DNA from: Pigmentibacter sp. JX0631
Lineage (GTDB): Bacteria; Bdellovibrionota_B; Oligoflexia; Silvanigrellales; Silvanigrellaceae
Length of the DNA: 64,000 bases
Assembly: GCF_029873255.1 (NCBI RefSeq)
Contig: NZ_CP123622.1
Location: 3,137,001-3,201,000, forward strand
Direction: 5' to 3'
The notes beneath the pieces are model-generated. The model ran no database searches, was not told the DNA's origin, and saw nothing but the letters and a program-made list of their open reading frames with translations. Both the position numbers and the translations under genes were made by a program. Each line of letters opens with the position of its first letter. Within the stretch, counting starts at the first letter, position 1. Shown piece by piece: positions 1-8,967 of the stretch.

Positions 1-1
1 T

Positions 2-958
2 TATGATAATGAAGAAGATGCGCTGATGGATGTTCTTCGATTGAGTAGGGGAATGACTTATAAGGCTGCATGTGCGGGGTTGTCACTAGGTGGTGGAAAA
101 GCTGTTATTATCGCAGATCCAAAACAAAAAACGGAACAGATGTTTCGCTCATTTGGACGCTATGTTCAATCACTTGGGGGACGTTACATTACTGCAGAAG
201 ATATGAATACTAATGTAACAAACATGGATCACATTAGGTTAGAAACAAAATATGTGACTGGAGTATCAGCGGGCTTAGGGGGAAGTGGAGATCCCAGTTT
301 TATGACAGCAAAGGGTACATTTTTTGGAATCCAAGCTGCAATGAAACATAGATTTGGGAAAATCGATTTTAATGGAATGAAAATTTCTATCCAAGGAGTT
401 GGTGCTGTTGGAAAACATCTCTGTAAATTCTTACATGAAAAAGGTGCTAAATTATTTGTAACAGATATTGATGATAAAAAACTTGCTGAAATGCATGCAC
501 TTTATAATGCAACCATTATTAGTGAAAAAGAGTTATTTAATTTAGAAGCTGATATCTATGCTCCTTGTGCTCGAGGCGCTACTCTCAATTCTGTTTCAAT
601 TCCAGCTTTAAAAGTTAAAATAATAGCAGGATGCGCAAACAATCAGCTCGAGGAAGAAGATAAGCATTCAAAAATGTTAAAAGATTTAAAAATTCTCTAT
701 ACACCAGATTATGTTATCAATGCAGGCGGCTTGATCAATGTTGCAAATGAAATTACTGGTTATAATTTAGAGAAAGTTGAATCTGAAGTTGCCCGAATTG
801 CGTTAACATTAGAAACTATTTTTACTGATGCTGACAAACATGGCATTTCTACTCATGAAGCAGCTAAGCGATTCGCTGAAAAAAGAATTAAAAGTGTTTC
901 AAATCTGAAAGTCATGTCTCAGTTTGAAAACTCAGCAATAGGAAAATTAAAAAAATAA
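2..958 (+). CDS. leucine dehydrogenase (Glu/Leu/Phe/Val dehydrogenase family), 5' end outside window
   Basis: NAD-dependent oxidative deamination of branched-chain amino acids to 2-oxo acids in the cytosol. The reading frame is open from base 2, and the residues before the first Met (YDNEEDAL) match the family, so the true start lies upstream of the window and roughly 40-50 residues are missing. Visible family motifs are the catalytic-lysine loop GLSLGGGKAV, the AEDMNT and GSGDPSFMTAKG substrate/nucleotide segments, a Rossmann GVGAVG turn, and the C-terminal INAGGLINVANE. Its stop codon is directly followed by the ATG of the EVE-domain gene, so the two are probably co-transcribed. Valine, leucine or phenylalanine preference cannot be told from this fragment. 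Confidence 0.9.
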   Translation, partial: YDNEEDALMDVLRLSRGMTYKAACAGLSLGGGKAVIIADPKQKTEQMFRSFGRYVQSLGGRYITAEDMNTNVTNMDHIRLETKYVTGVSAGLGGSGDPSFMTAKGTFFGIQAAMKHRFGKIDFNGMKISIQGVGAVGKHLCKFLHEKGAKLFVTDIDDKKLAEMHALYNATIISEKELFNLEADIYAPCARGATLNSVSIPALKVKIIAGCANNQLEEEDKHSKMLKDLKILYTPDYVINAGGLINVANEITGYNLEKVESEVARIALTLETIFTDADKHGISTHEAAKRFAEKRIKSVSNLKVMSQFENSAIGKLKK

Positions 959-1462
959 ATGTCCTTAAAAAATATTAATGAGTATCTCCCAACTAGATTT
1001 TGGTTGATGAAAACTGAGCCTAATGTTTTTTCTTTTGCAGATTTACAGCAAAAAAAAGATCAAAAAGAATTTTGGGATGGAGTGAGAAATTATTTAGCAA
1101 GAAATTTTATGCAGAAAGAAATGCACGTTGGTGATAAAGTATTATTCTATCATTCAAATGCAGAGCCAACAGGAATAGCAGGAATTGTTGAAATTGTAGA
1201 ATCAGCTCGCCCAGATTTATCAGCTCTTGATCCAAAGTCAAAATATTTTGATCCTAAGTCTACAAAAGAAAATCCAAGGTGGTTTGCTGTTACTGTAGGT
1301 AAACCACAAAAATTTTCTCAATTTGTTTCTTTAATGCAATTAAAAGAATATAAAGAATTACAGAGTATGCTTTTGTTACGAAAAGGTCAGAGACTTTCAA
1401 TATTACCTGTTTCTGAAGAAGAATTTCATTTTATAGTAGAATTGGGCAGTCAAAAAAAATAA
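959..1462 (+). CDS. EVE domain protein
   Basis: A 167-residue single-domain protein of the EVE (PUA-like) family. Residues about 14-20 carry the typical opening WLMKTEP, followed by FWDGVRNYLARNFM and a GDKVLFYHSN segment; these build the barrel that in known relatives reads modified bases in nucleic acid. The start ATG abuts the upstream stop with no gap, and the only purine-rich stretch (aataggaaaa) is far upstream, so translation may depend on coupling. The thiolase begins 13 bp downstream. The ligand in this organism is unknown; linkage to amino-acid and acyl-CoA catabolism is probably positional only. Confidence 0.85.
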   Translation: MSLKNINEYLPTRFWLMKTEPNVFSFADLQQKKDQKEFWDGVRNYLARNFMQKEMHVGDKVLFYHSNAEPTGIAGIVEIVESARPDLSALDPKSKYFDPKSTKENPRWFAVTVGKPQKFSQFVSLMQLKEYKELQSMLLLRKGQRLSILPVSEEEFHFIVELGSQKK

Positions 1463-1475
1463 AGGACTGAAGCTT

Positions 1476-2651
1476 ATGAAAAATATATATGTGGTAGCTG
1501 CAAAGCGAACTCCTATTGGGCGTTTTCAAGGAGTGTTCAAACAAACATCAGCTCCAAAATTAGGAGCTATTGCTGTAAAAGCAGCTATTGAAGCGAGTGG
1601 TTTAAGTAACACACATGTTGAAGAAATAATAATGGGTCAAGTATTAACTAGTGGAGTTGGACAAGCACCTGCTCGCCAAGCCGCTATCTATGCAGGACTT
1701 CCTGATTCCGTGCAAGCTTTAACCGTTGGAAAAGTATGTGGTAGCGGACTGAAAGCCGTTGCATTAGGAGCTCAATCTATCATAACCCAAGATTCAAATG
1801 TTGTTGTAGTTGGGGGGCAGGAAAGCATGTCTTGTGCTCCCTATATTCTTCCGCAAGCGCGTGATGGAATGCGCATGGGGCATAAAGAAATCATCGATTC
1901 TATGATTCAAGACGGGCTTTGGGATCCATATAACAATTTACATATGGGAAATTGTGCTGAATTTTGTGCAAAAGAATATCAGTTTACAAGAGAAGCTCAG
2001 GATCAATTTGCCAAAGAAAGTTACTTAAGAGCTAGAAAAGCAATTGAAGAAGGGTTATTTAAAAATGAGTTGACTGCAGTTACAGTAACAGCAGGAAAAA
2101 CAACGCAAAATATTGAGACCGATGAAGAGCCTCTTGCATCTGATTTGAATAAAATGGAACAATTAAAACCTGCATTTGAAAAAGACGGAACAATTACTGC
2201 TGCAAATGCTTCAAAAATAAATGATGGAGCAGCGGCTTTGGTATTAGTTTCAGAGGAAGCGTTAAAAAAATATAATTTAAAACCGTTGGCTAAAATAGTG
2301 AGTTGGGCAGGACACGCTCAAGAACCGAAATGGTTTACCACTGCACCTGTGACGGCTATGCAGCGTGCACTGCAAAAAGCAAATCTTACTGCAAATGAAA
2401 TTGATCTTTATGAAATAAATGAAGCTTTTGCTCTAGTTACTATGGCCGCCATGAAAAAATTAGAAATACCTCACAGTAAAGTTAATATTCATGGAGGAGC
2501 TTGCGCTTTAGGACATCCAATAGGTGCTAGTGGGGCACGAATTCTCACAACATTAATTCATTCTCTTCAACACTATAAGAAAAGATATGGCTTAGCTACT
2601 CTTTGTATAGGTGGGGGGGAAGGTTTTGCAATGATTATAGAACGGGTTTAA
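1476..2651 (+). CDS. acetyl-CoA C-acetyltransferase (thiolase)
   Basis: A 391-residue thiolase, normal length for the biosynthetic/degradative acetoacetyl-CoA thiolase family. It condenses two acetyl-CoA or cleaves 3-oxoacyl-CoA. The nucleophilic cysteine is Cys88 in VCGSGLKAV, the catalytic histidine His347 in GHPIGASGAR, and the second cysteine Cys377 in CIGGGEGFA. The usual CIGGGMG is CIGGGEG here, a mild change. The ribosome site AAAGGA lies about 10 bp before the ATG. It is the last gene of the leucine dehydrogenase run and is followed by a clear terminator. Next to a branched-chain amino-acid dehydrogenase a catabolic role is plausible, but polyhydroxyalkanoate or mevalonate roles cannot be excluded. 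Confidence 0.93.
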   Translation: MKNIYVVAAKRTPIGRFQGVFKQTSAPKLGAIAVKAAIEASGLSNTHVEEIIMGQVLTSGVGQAPARQAAIYAGLPDSVQALTVGKVCGSGLKAVALGAQSIITQDSNVVVVGGQESMSCAPYILPQARDGMRMGHKEIIDSMIQDGLWDPYNNLHMGNCAEFCAKEYQFTREAQDQFAKESYLRARKAIEEGLFKNELTAVTVTAGKTTQNIETDEEPLASDLNKMEQLKPAFEKDGTITAANASKINDGAAALVLVSEEALKKYNLKPLAKIVSWAGHAQEPKWFTTAPVTAMQRALQKANLTANEIDLYEINEAFALVTMAAMKKLEIPHSKVNIHGGACALGHPIGASGARILTTLIHSLQHYKKRYGLATLCIGGGEGFAMIIERV

Positions 2652-2704
2652 TTTTAGGAAACTTTATACTTTCAAATATTGAATAAAAGTGCTTTTACCA
2701 AACT

Positions 2705-2752
2705 GAAAAAGCGGGGTTAATTGTAAAAAAACAATTAAACTTGCTTTTTTTT
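2705..2752 (+). terminator. Rho-independent terminator after thiolase gene
   Basis: Long imperfect stem: AAAAAGC pairs with GCTTTTT and inner GTTAATTG pairs with CAATTAAAC around an A-rich loop, closing on a run of eight T. It ends the leucine dehydrogenase/EVE/thiolase transcript. Confidence 0.75.
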
Positions 2753-2931
2753 ACTACACAACCACATGAAATCACTTGCTATTTATAATTCAATAAAATT
2801 AAATAGTTAGTTAATTTATATTTTTTATGTAATAGTTATTAGTATTTATCTGAAAATTTTATTTTTAATCAAACGGTAAGATACCCAAAAATTGGTAGTT
2901 ATTTGTCATTCTCCCAAATATTGATTAATTC

Positions 2932-2966
2932 ATAGCATCCTACATTTTTGGTAGGCTATTTTTTAA
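2932..2966 (+). promoter_or_regulatory. stem-loop with T-run in 5' leader of outer-membrane protein gene
   Basis: ATAGC(at)CCTAC pairs with GTAGGCTAT around ATTTTTG, and is followed by six T and then the AAGGAG ribosome site. It could be an attenuator, a leader hairpin that protects the mRNA (as in other highly expressed porin messages), or the terminator of a short leader RNA. The sequence alone does not choose between these. Confidence 0.5.
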
Positions 2967-2981
2967 AAATAAGGAGAATTT

Positions 2982-3686
2982 ATGAAACGTAATGCGTTAA
3001 TTTCTTTAGCAGGTTCTTTAGTAGTTGCTAATTTTGCATTTGCTCAAGAAAATTCTAAAATTGGTCTCGATGTTTTAGCTGGTGCGGGTTATTCTCATTA
3101 TAATGGGTTTAAATCCGGAGATAAATCAGATGACATTAAATTTAATGGATTTAATGTTAATGCAACTGCTTTGTATTCTATTATGAAAACAGAAATGGGT
3201 TCACCAGTAGTAGGTCTTGGACTAAATTACAATCAAATGAAATCTTCTACAACTTCTGATGATGTACTAGATTTTTCTGGTAATGATCTAAACGTTAGCA
3301 ATTATTTTAATGCTAAAACGTTAGCAATTATGACTAATTTAGGATATAAATTTACACCCACTTCTAAGTTAGCAATATTTGCTTTAGCCAACTTAGGTTA
3401 CGGATTTTATAACAAATTAGATGCTAATGTTACAATTAAAGATGTTAATGGAAAAAATGTAACTGATAATTATCCTAAAACTGAATTTGAATTGAAAGAT
3501 CATTTTATCTATGGTGTTAGCGTTGTTGGAACTTATGAAATTGTTGATAATTTCAGTTTAGGTTTAGGCGCTACATATAACAGACACCAAGCTAAAATTG
3601 AAACAAAACGAAATGGTGCAACTGCATCTAATAACGGTAGCTTCAACGAGTTCTCAACGAACCTAATAGCTTCTTACAGCTTCTAA
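2982..3686 (+). CDS. outer-membrane beta-barrel protein
   Basis: A 234-residue secreted protein. Residues 1-21 form a Sec signal peptide ending AFA before Gln. The mature part is rich in alternating polar/hydrophobic strands with Gly and Tyr (for example VVGLGLNYN and LGLGATYN), and the chain ends in Phe (SYSF), the usual recognition end for the BAM machinery. This fits an 8-strand OmpA/OmpW-size barrel; I do not recognise a specific family. The strong AAGGAG site and a leader hairpin suggest high expression. The next gene is a diverged relative (same SPV-GLG core and H-Q strand near the C-terminus). Flanked by terminators on both sides, it is probably monocistronic. Confidence 0.8.
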   Translation: MKRNALISLAGSLVVANFAFAQENSKIGLDVLAGAGYSHYNGFKSGDKSDDIKFNGFNVNATALYSIMKTEMGSPVVGLGLNYNQMKSSTTSDDVLDFSGNDLNVSNYFNAKTLAIMTNLGYKFTPTSKLAIFALANLGYGFYNKLDANVTIKDVNGKNVTDNYPKTEFELKDHFIYGVSVVGTYEIVDNFSLGLGATYNRHQAKIETKRNGATASNNGSFNEFSTNLIASYSF

Positions 3687-3689
3687 TTC

Positions 3690-3720
3690 AAAAGGGTTAT
3701 GCAAATAACCCTTTTTTTTT
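3690..3720 (+). terminator. Rho-independent terminator after outer-membrane protein gene
   Basis: Perfect stem AAAAGGGTTAT / ATAACCCTTTT with a four-base loop followed by further T. One of the clearest terminators in the window. A second weaker AT hairpin (AAAGATAA / TTATCTTT plus T-run) follows at about 3724-3749. Confidence 0.9.
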
Positions 3721-3763
3721 GCGAAAGATAAAAGAATTATCTTTTTTTTGAAAAGGATGTCCC

Positions 3764-4480
3764 TTGCTCAAAGTATTCATCGTATTTTCATGCGCAATGA
3801 TCTGTCCTGTATTCGCTAGTTCACAACTTATTCAAGATGAACAAGATACTACAAATCATCATTTTTCAATTCAACCTGGATTTTCTTATTTCAGCCCTTT
3901 TTTAAAAGATTTAGATAATTTTCCATTAAAAAATCCTTTTCTTGGGTTTCATCTTCGGGCAAATTATTTTTATTCTCTTTTATCAAATAACATGTTTTCC
4001 CCAGTTATTGGTTTGGGAGCTGAATATCAAAATTTGGCTAGTAGAAGTATAGCTAGTAATAATCAATTTAAATATAAATTAAAGGCATCTTATGAAGCCT
4101 TTTTATTTTATCCAACGATAGGAATAAAAGCTAAATTTGGTGACATTTATTCCTTATTACTTAAGACGAGATATTCATTCTTTAATATTTCTTCTTTAAA
4201 TATTACTGGTTCTGCTAGTAATTCTAATCAACAGGCACAAATTACTTCTGCTATAAAATTTGAAAGACAAAATGTTTTTGGAATTGATTTAGAAAATTCT
4301 TTTCAAATTTATAAAAATTTTGGAATGTCTTTCGTTGTTACTTACCAAAATCATCAAACGGCATACTCTGGTGAAATAGAAACGGAATTGAATAATGCCG
4401 TATTTAAAAACGTACTAGCTGAGAAAAAAATAAATTTTCATGAATTTTCTTCGAGTTTATCTTTTTCTTATCAGATTTAA
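3764..4480 (+). CDS. secreted beta-barrel-like protein, paralogue of preceding gene
   Basis: Starts at TTG 3764: ribosome site AAAAGGA ends 6 bp upstream, whereas the ATG at 3757 overlaps that site and is out of frame. The 238-residue product has a signal peptide (about residues 1-18, ending VFA-SS). By eye it shares with the upstream protein the segment SPVIGLGAEY (SPVVGLGLNY there), an H-Q strand near the C-terminus, and the final HEFSSSLSFSY strand (NEFSTNLIASY there). It ends in Ile rather than Phe, unusual for a BAM substrate. Very low in GC. No close family recognised; probably a duplicated barrel that diverged. Confidence 0.7.
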   Translation: MLKVFIVFSCAMICPVFASSQLIQDEQDTTNHHFSIQPGFSYFSPFLKDLDNFPLKNPFLGFHLRANYFYSLLSNNMFSPVIGLGAEYQNLASRSIASNNQFKYKLKASYEAFLFYPTIGIKAKFGDIYSLLLKTRYSFFNISSLNITGSASNSNQQAQITSAIKFERQNVFGIDLENSFQIYKNFGMSFVVTYQNHQTAYSGEIETELNNAVFKNVLAEKKINFHEFSSSLSFSYQI

Positions 4481-4645
4481 AATAATTTATCTTAAATTTT
4501 CAATTAAAAAATATTTGCTTAAATATTATAAATTTAGAAAATCAATTCTTTGTTCTGGAAATTATTGTTTTTTCTTTGTATATTTCAAAAATGGCAAATG
4601 CGAAATTGGCAGTCCCATCCTTGGAAGGATTTTTTGGAGGAAGTT

Positions 4646-7486
4646 TTGAAGAAGAAATCAAGTCATGAAAACAGAAACGGTGATAAAACCTTAAAAGATA
4701 AAAACTCAAGAAATCCAAAATTTCATAGTCATTCTAAAGGAGGAAGGGAAAATCCTTCTGCCCAAAAAAAGGATAAATTTCGCAATAAATGGAACGGTGA
4801 AAAAAAAGGTAATTTTTTTCGAGGGAAAGACAAAGAGCGTTTTCCAAATATAGATTTTGATGATTACTTAGAAAGTAGGTTTGGAGCAGAATTATTACAA
4901 AATTTAGCAAACTCAACCCATACAAAAATTAAACAATTGCTATCAGGTCAGGCCACTGTTGAAGATTTAGGAATTCTTTCTACAACTCAACATGGAGAAA
5001 GTAACGAAAAAAAGAAAAGTATAATTTCCCAAGAAAAAGGATTTTCTAAATTACAACCTACAAAGTCTTATTTAAAAACAAAAAAAGAAACCTTTGTGCC
5101 AGAAAATGTTAAAGAAACAAATGTTCAAAAACAAGAAGATATTCCCAAACCTACCAGAGGTTTTGCTTTAGCTAAGTATAAAAAAGAAATGGAATTTAAA
5201 GAAGAAATTCCTTCTCCAAAAAGTAACAGTAATAGCAATTTAAAATTAGACGAGAAAAGTTTAAAAACACCTAGTGGTATGACACTTGATGATTGGCAAT
5301 ATCAAGCACTTCAGGCGTTATTAGCCGGTAAAAATGTAATTGTAGATGCCCCAACTTCTGCTGGTAAAACGCGAGTCATTGAAGCTCTATTAGAATATCG
5401 TTTACCAGAAGGAATAAAATTAATTTATACAAGTCCAGTAAAAAGTCTGAGCAATGATAAATACAGAGAGTTTTCAGAAAAATATGGTCGTGACAAAGTA
5501 GGAATAAATACCGGGGACTTTAAAGAAAATCTAGCTGCTCCAATCATGTTAGCAACACTTGAAACTTATCGAAATAGTTTATTAGGAATAGAGCCTAATA
5601 TGAATAGGCGAGTGGTTGTATATGATGAATATCATTTTTTACAAGACGAAAGTAGGGGTAGTGCTTGGGAAGAATCTTTAATCTTAACTCCAAAAGATAG
5701 TCAGTTGGTTTTGCTGTCCGCAAGCGTCCCAAATAGTGAAGATTTTGCTGCTTGGATTCAATTTTTAACAGGAAAAGAATCCGTGGTAATTAAAGTTACA
5801 AAAAGACCTGTTCCTTTAGTTCATCTAGTTTATACCAAATTCGGTTGGATTTTTGGTGAAGAGTTACCTTTATCAAAAGAAGATGAGTTTACTATTTTGA
5901 AGTTAAATAAAATGAAAAGGCGAGACAATAAGCGTTTTCGAGGCAGGGAAGTTTATCAAACGTTATGTGCTCCCATAGCGCATGCTTTGGAACAAAAAAT
6001 GGGTCCTATTGTAGTTTACGCAGGGAGAAGAGGTGATGTTGAAGGAATAGCCTTAAGTTTATCAAAACAATTTAAAAAAGAGTCTTTCGGAGATGATATT
6101 GATAAACTGAGAGAAAGAATTAAAACGCTTTCTGGTTTTGAATATGTTCCTGCTGAATTGCAAAAACTAGTTACAAAGTATGGAATAGCATATCACCATA
6201 GTGGAATGATTCCTCCAGGTCGGGTTGCAATAGAAACTTTGTTGAAGGAAGGTTTATTACGCGTTTGTTCAGGTACAATGGGAATAAGTTTAGGTGTTAA
6301 TTTTGCAGTTAGAAGTGCATTTATTTCAGATGAATCTCGTCCTAGTGAAGGCGGAGAAACAATTTATTCAAATACAGAAATAATGCAAATGCTTGGAAGA
6401 GCAGGGCGTCGTGGACATGATTCACAGGGCTTTTCATTATGGCTAAATGTAGGAAGGTATATCGCCCAAAAACCTAAAGAGCGGGAAAAATGCAAAAGTT
6501 CTTTAAAATTTGATCCTACAACTGTCATAGGAATATTAGGACAACATCAAAGTATTGCTTATTTGTCGATGTTTTATCAAAAATCTTTTTTTATGCGCAC
6601 AAAAGATTCTGCACAAGTTTTTGTTTCAGATCACGATTTAATTTCTGCAACTCTTTATCAAAAATATGAACTGGATAAAATTGAATGTGAAGATATTCCC
6701 AACACATACAAAATGTTTCAATCTGGAAAAAAACGCTCTACTATAGCATGTAATAGATGTGCAGCTAAAAAAGTGTGTCATAATTTAATGCAGTCTGCCA
6801 ATCAAAGTATGTTAAATAAAATTATTCAACATTTGCAAGATGTAAATGCTTTAGAGGGATCAGTACCTACTTTAATGGGTAATTTAGCACGACATTTTCC
6901 TCAAGCTGGAGGACTCATAATTGCAAATTGGTTGGCGCAAGGATTAATTAATAAAGATACTTTCAGTGATTATTTGCAAGCAATGTCAGCCTTTGGTGCT
7001 GCGCATTTTAAAGAAATTCCAACAACTTTTGCAGATATTAATTTTTTAAATGATTTAGAAATACCAAAATTAATTAATAAATATTATCCAAATTATTTAT
7101 TTCCAGAATTATATGATGAAATTAAGCCTAAAAAATGGGAAGAAAATGCAAGTCCAGAAATTACTTTCAGGGAATTTAATTTGGGAGCAGCATCGATTGT
7201 CAAACTATGGCTAAATCCTCGAACGAAATGGGAAGATTTGGTTGAAGAACATTCTTCAAAATATTTTTCAGCTGGTGATTGTATGAATGTTTTATTCAGG
7301 TTTTATACATTCCTACAGAGCTGTACCCGACTGGTAGAATTTGATCCAGCATTAGCATCCGAGGCTAAAAGGCTACAAAAAATTCTTCTACGTGAACCGC
7401 TAGATGCAAGAAATAGAATGTTAGTTGAAGAAACAGATGAATTTGAATCTTCATCTGTAGGAAATGAAGAGGCAATAACAATTTAA
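4646..7486 (+). CDS. Ski2-like DExH-box RNA helicase
   Basis: Start chosen at TTG 4646, 5 bp after GGAGG; upstream in-frame ATGs (4550, 4598) have no ribosome site and would add a peptide unlike the rest. The product is about 946 residues. The first ~200 are basic, Lys/Asn/Ser-rich and low in complexity, probably a disordered RNA-binding tail. The helicase core follows: Walker A APTSAGKT (~235), DEYH box (~326), SAS motif (~357) and motif VI QMLGRAGRRG (~580). The DEYH box and motif VI put it with Ski2/Mtr4/HelY helicases rather than DEAD-box or RecQ enzymes. A Cys cluster CNRCAAKKVC (~702) in the C-terminal part may bind metal. Likely role: RNA unwinding in decay or ribosome processing. Confidence 0.85.
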   Translation: MKKKSSHENRNGDKTLKDKNSRNPKFHSHSKGGRENPSAQKKDKFRNKWNGEKKGNFFRGKDKERFPNIDFDDYLESRFGAELLQNLANSTHTKIKQLLSGQATVEDLGILSTTQHGESNEKKKSIISQEKGFSKLQPTKSYLKTKKETFVPENVKETNVQKQEDIPKPTRGFALAKYKKEMEFKEEIPSPKSNSNSNLKLDEKSLKTPSGMTLDDWQYQALQALLAGKNVIVDAPTSAGKTRVIEALLEYRLPEGIKLIYTSPVKSLSNDKYREFSEKYGRDKVGINTGDFKENLAAPIMLATLETYRNSLLGIEPNMNRRVVVYDEYHFLQDESRGSAWEESLILTPKDSQLVLLSASVPNSEDFAAWIQFLTGKESVVIKVTKRPVPLVHLVYTKFGWIFGEELPLSKEDEFTILKLNKMKRRDNKRFRGREVYQTLCAPIAHALEQKMGPIVVYAGRRGDVEGIALSLSKQFKKESFGDDIDKLRERIKTLSGFEYVPAELQKLVTKYGIAYHHSGMIPPGRVAIETLLKEGLLRVCSGTMGISLGVNFAVRSAFISDESRPSEGGETIYSNTEIMQMLGRAGRRGHDSQGFSLWLNVGRYIAQKPKEREKCKSSLKFDPTTVIGILGQHQSIAYLSMFYQKSFFMRTKDSAQVFVSDHDLISATLYQKYELDKIECEDIPNTYKMFQSGKKRSTIACNRCAAKKVCHNLMQSANQSMLNKIIQHLQDVNALEGSVPTLMGNLARHFPQAGGLIIANWLAQGLINKDTFSDYLQAMSAFGAAHFKEIPTTFADINFLNDLEIPKLINKYYPNYLFPELYDEIKPKKWEENASPEITFREFNLGAASIVKLWLNPRTKWEDLVEEHSSKYFSAGDCMNVLFRFYTFLQSCTRLVEFDPALASEAKRLQKILLREPLDARNRMLVEETDEFESSSVGNEEAITI

Positions 7487-7524
7487 AATTATTTTTTGCG
7501 CAACATATACCACTATCGAGTTTA

Positions 7525-8862
7525 ATGGACTATATTATGGGAAAAATAGAAAAGTTGAATGATTTTGAAGAAAATAACAAGCAAAAATTAACTAAACAAG
7601 AAATTAAAATTTTTATGGTTTCTGCTTTAGGAAGTGCTTTAGAATTTTATGATTTTGTTGTTTATGTATATTTTGCAGGTATTATTTCTTCTTTATTTTT
7701 TCCAAGTTCTTCTCCTGTTACAGCATTAATATTAACTTATTCTATTTTTGCGTGTGGTTATTTTGCTCGTCTTTTAGGAGGAATTCTTTTTAGTCATATA
7801 GGTGACAGGCAAGGGAGAAAAAAACCCTTTATCTTAGCTGTATTTTTAATGGCTTTACCTACTTTCTTTATTGGCTTGCTTCCAACTTATCAATCAGTTG
7901 GTTTATTCGCACCTGTTTTCTTAGTTTTATGTCGTTTTATGCAAGGATTAGCTATTGGTGGTGAAATACCTGGTTCTTTAACATATATTTATGAAAATGT
8001 GCAAAAATCTTATCGTGGATTGGCTTGTGGGAGTTTATTTTTTGGTGTTACTTTTGGAACATTCTTAGGTTCTACAGTTGGTTTTGTTTTGACTAAATAT
8101 TTAAGTCAACAAGATTTATATAATTGGGGATGGAGAGTTCCTTTTTTAGCTGGTGGTGTTTTGGGTTTATTTGGGGTTTATCTTCGAAATTTTTTGAATG
8201 AAACACCGGTATTTAATAAAATTAAAAATAATATTATAAAAGTTCCTTTAAAAGAGGTAATAAGTAATTATAAATTTTTAGTTTTTAAGTCTTCGCTTGA
8301 ATTAGGAGTGGTTGCAGTATCAGTTTCTTTATTTATGCTTTATTTACCAAATTATTTGAAAACATATTTTGGTTTTCAAGCAGGTGAAATATTAAAAATA
8401 AATTCATTTTTTGTATTTATTTATTCTGTTTCAAATATATTATTTGGATGGTTTTGTGATAAATATGGGCCTGAAAGAGTATTCAGATTCTCTTGCATAA
8501 TATTTCTACTTTTTGTTTATCCAATTTTTTCTTACTTTTCTCCGAATAATTTCTACCCCATTTTTGCTTGTTACATTTTAATGATTGTTGGAACAGCTGC
8601 TTCAACTGCTTCAGCAATGTATTTATTAATTAAATCTTTTCCACCACTTATTAGATTTTCAGGAGCATCTCTAAGTTATAATATAGCTTTTGCATTTTTA
8701 GGCGGTTTTACTCCTTTATTAGCAACCGCATTAATTGAAAAAACACATAATCTAACTTCACCGGCTTTTTTATTAATAATTGTAAGTTTAATAGCCCTTT
8801 TGAATTCGTTTTTAAGCGCAAAAAAAATTGAAAAAGTACATAAAACAGACTTTTTGAGTTAA
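7525..8862 (+). CDS. MFS transporter, metabolite:H+ symporter type
   Basis: A 445-residue inner-membrane protein with about 12 hydrophobic segments. GDRQGRKKP sits in the cytoplasmic loop between helices 2 and 3, and RFMQGLAIGGEIPGS follows in helix 4; ALGSALEFYDF near residue 35 is typical of the MHS (ProP/KgtP/ShiA) branch of the major facilitator superfamily. Substrates in this branch include osmolytes, dicarboxylates and shikimate; none can be assigned. There is no clear ribosome site before either Met1 (7525) or Met5 (7537), so the exact start is uncertain. It stands alone on the plus strand between the helicase and a lipoprotein. Confidence 0.85.
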   Translation: MDYIMGKIEKLNDFEENNKQKLTKQEIKIFMVSALGSALEFYDFVVYVYFAGIISSLFFPSSSPVTALILTYSIFACGYFARLLGGILFSHIGDRQGRKKPFILAVFLMALPTFFIGLLPTYQSVGLFAPVFLVLCRFMQGLAIGGEIPGSLTYIYENVQKSYRGLACGSLFFGVTFGTFLGSTVGFVLTKYLSQQDLYNWGWRVPFLAGGVLGLFGVYLRNFLNETPVFNKIKNNIIKVPLKEVISNYKFLVFKSSLELGVVAVSVSLFMLYLPNYLKTYFGFQAGEILKINSFFVFIYSVSNILFGWFCDKYGPERVFRFSCIIFLLFVYPIFSYFSPNNFYPIFACYILMIVGTAASTASAMYLLIKSFPPLIRFSGASLSYNIAFAFLGGFTPLLATALIEKTHNLTSPAFLLIIVSLIALLNSFLSAKKIEKVHKTDFLS

Positions 8863-8967
8863 ATTAATTAATTGTTATTATTGAATAAATTTAAAATAAT
8901 TTAATAATTATTAATTATCTAGGTTTTCCTCCGATTAATCACTGATTTCATATTAATTGGGGGATTT

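Larger units (their letters stand above)
2652..2981. other. intergenic region between thiolase and outer-membrane protein gene
   Basis: The only gap above 300 bp. It holds the thiolase terminator at 2705-2752, a very AT-rich middle (2760-2880) in which I see no gene and no promoter close to consensus, and a stem-loop at 2932-2966 directly ahead of the ribosome site AAGGAG (2970-2975) of the next gene. No tRNA-like cloverleaf or known riboswitch was recognised. Confidence 0.6.

Noticed and set aside
4440-4649. 69-codon frame between the second barrel gene and the helicase gene
   Set aside because: Overlaps the end of one gene and start of the next, no ribosome site, composition of Lys/Phe/Ile runs reflects AT richness.
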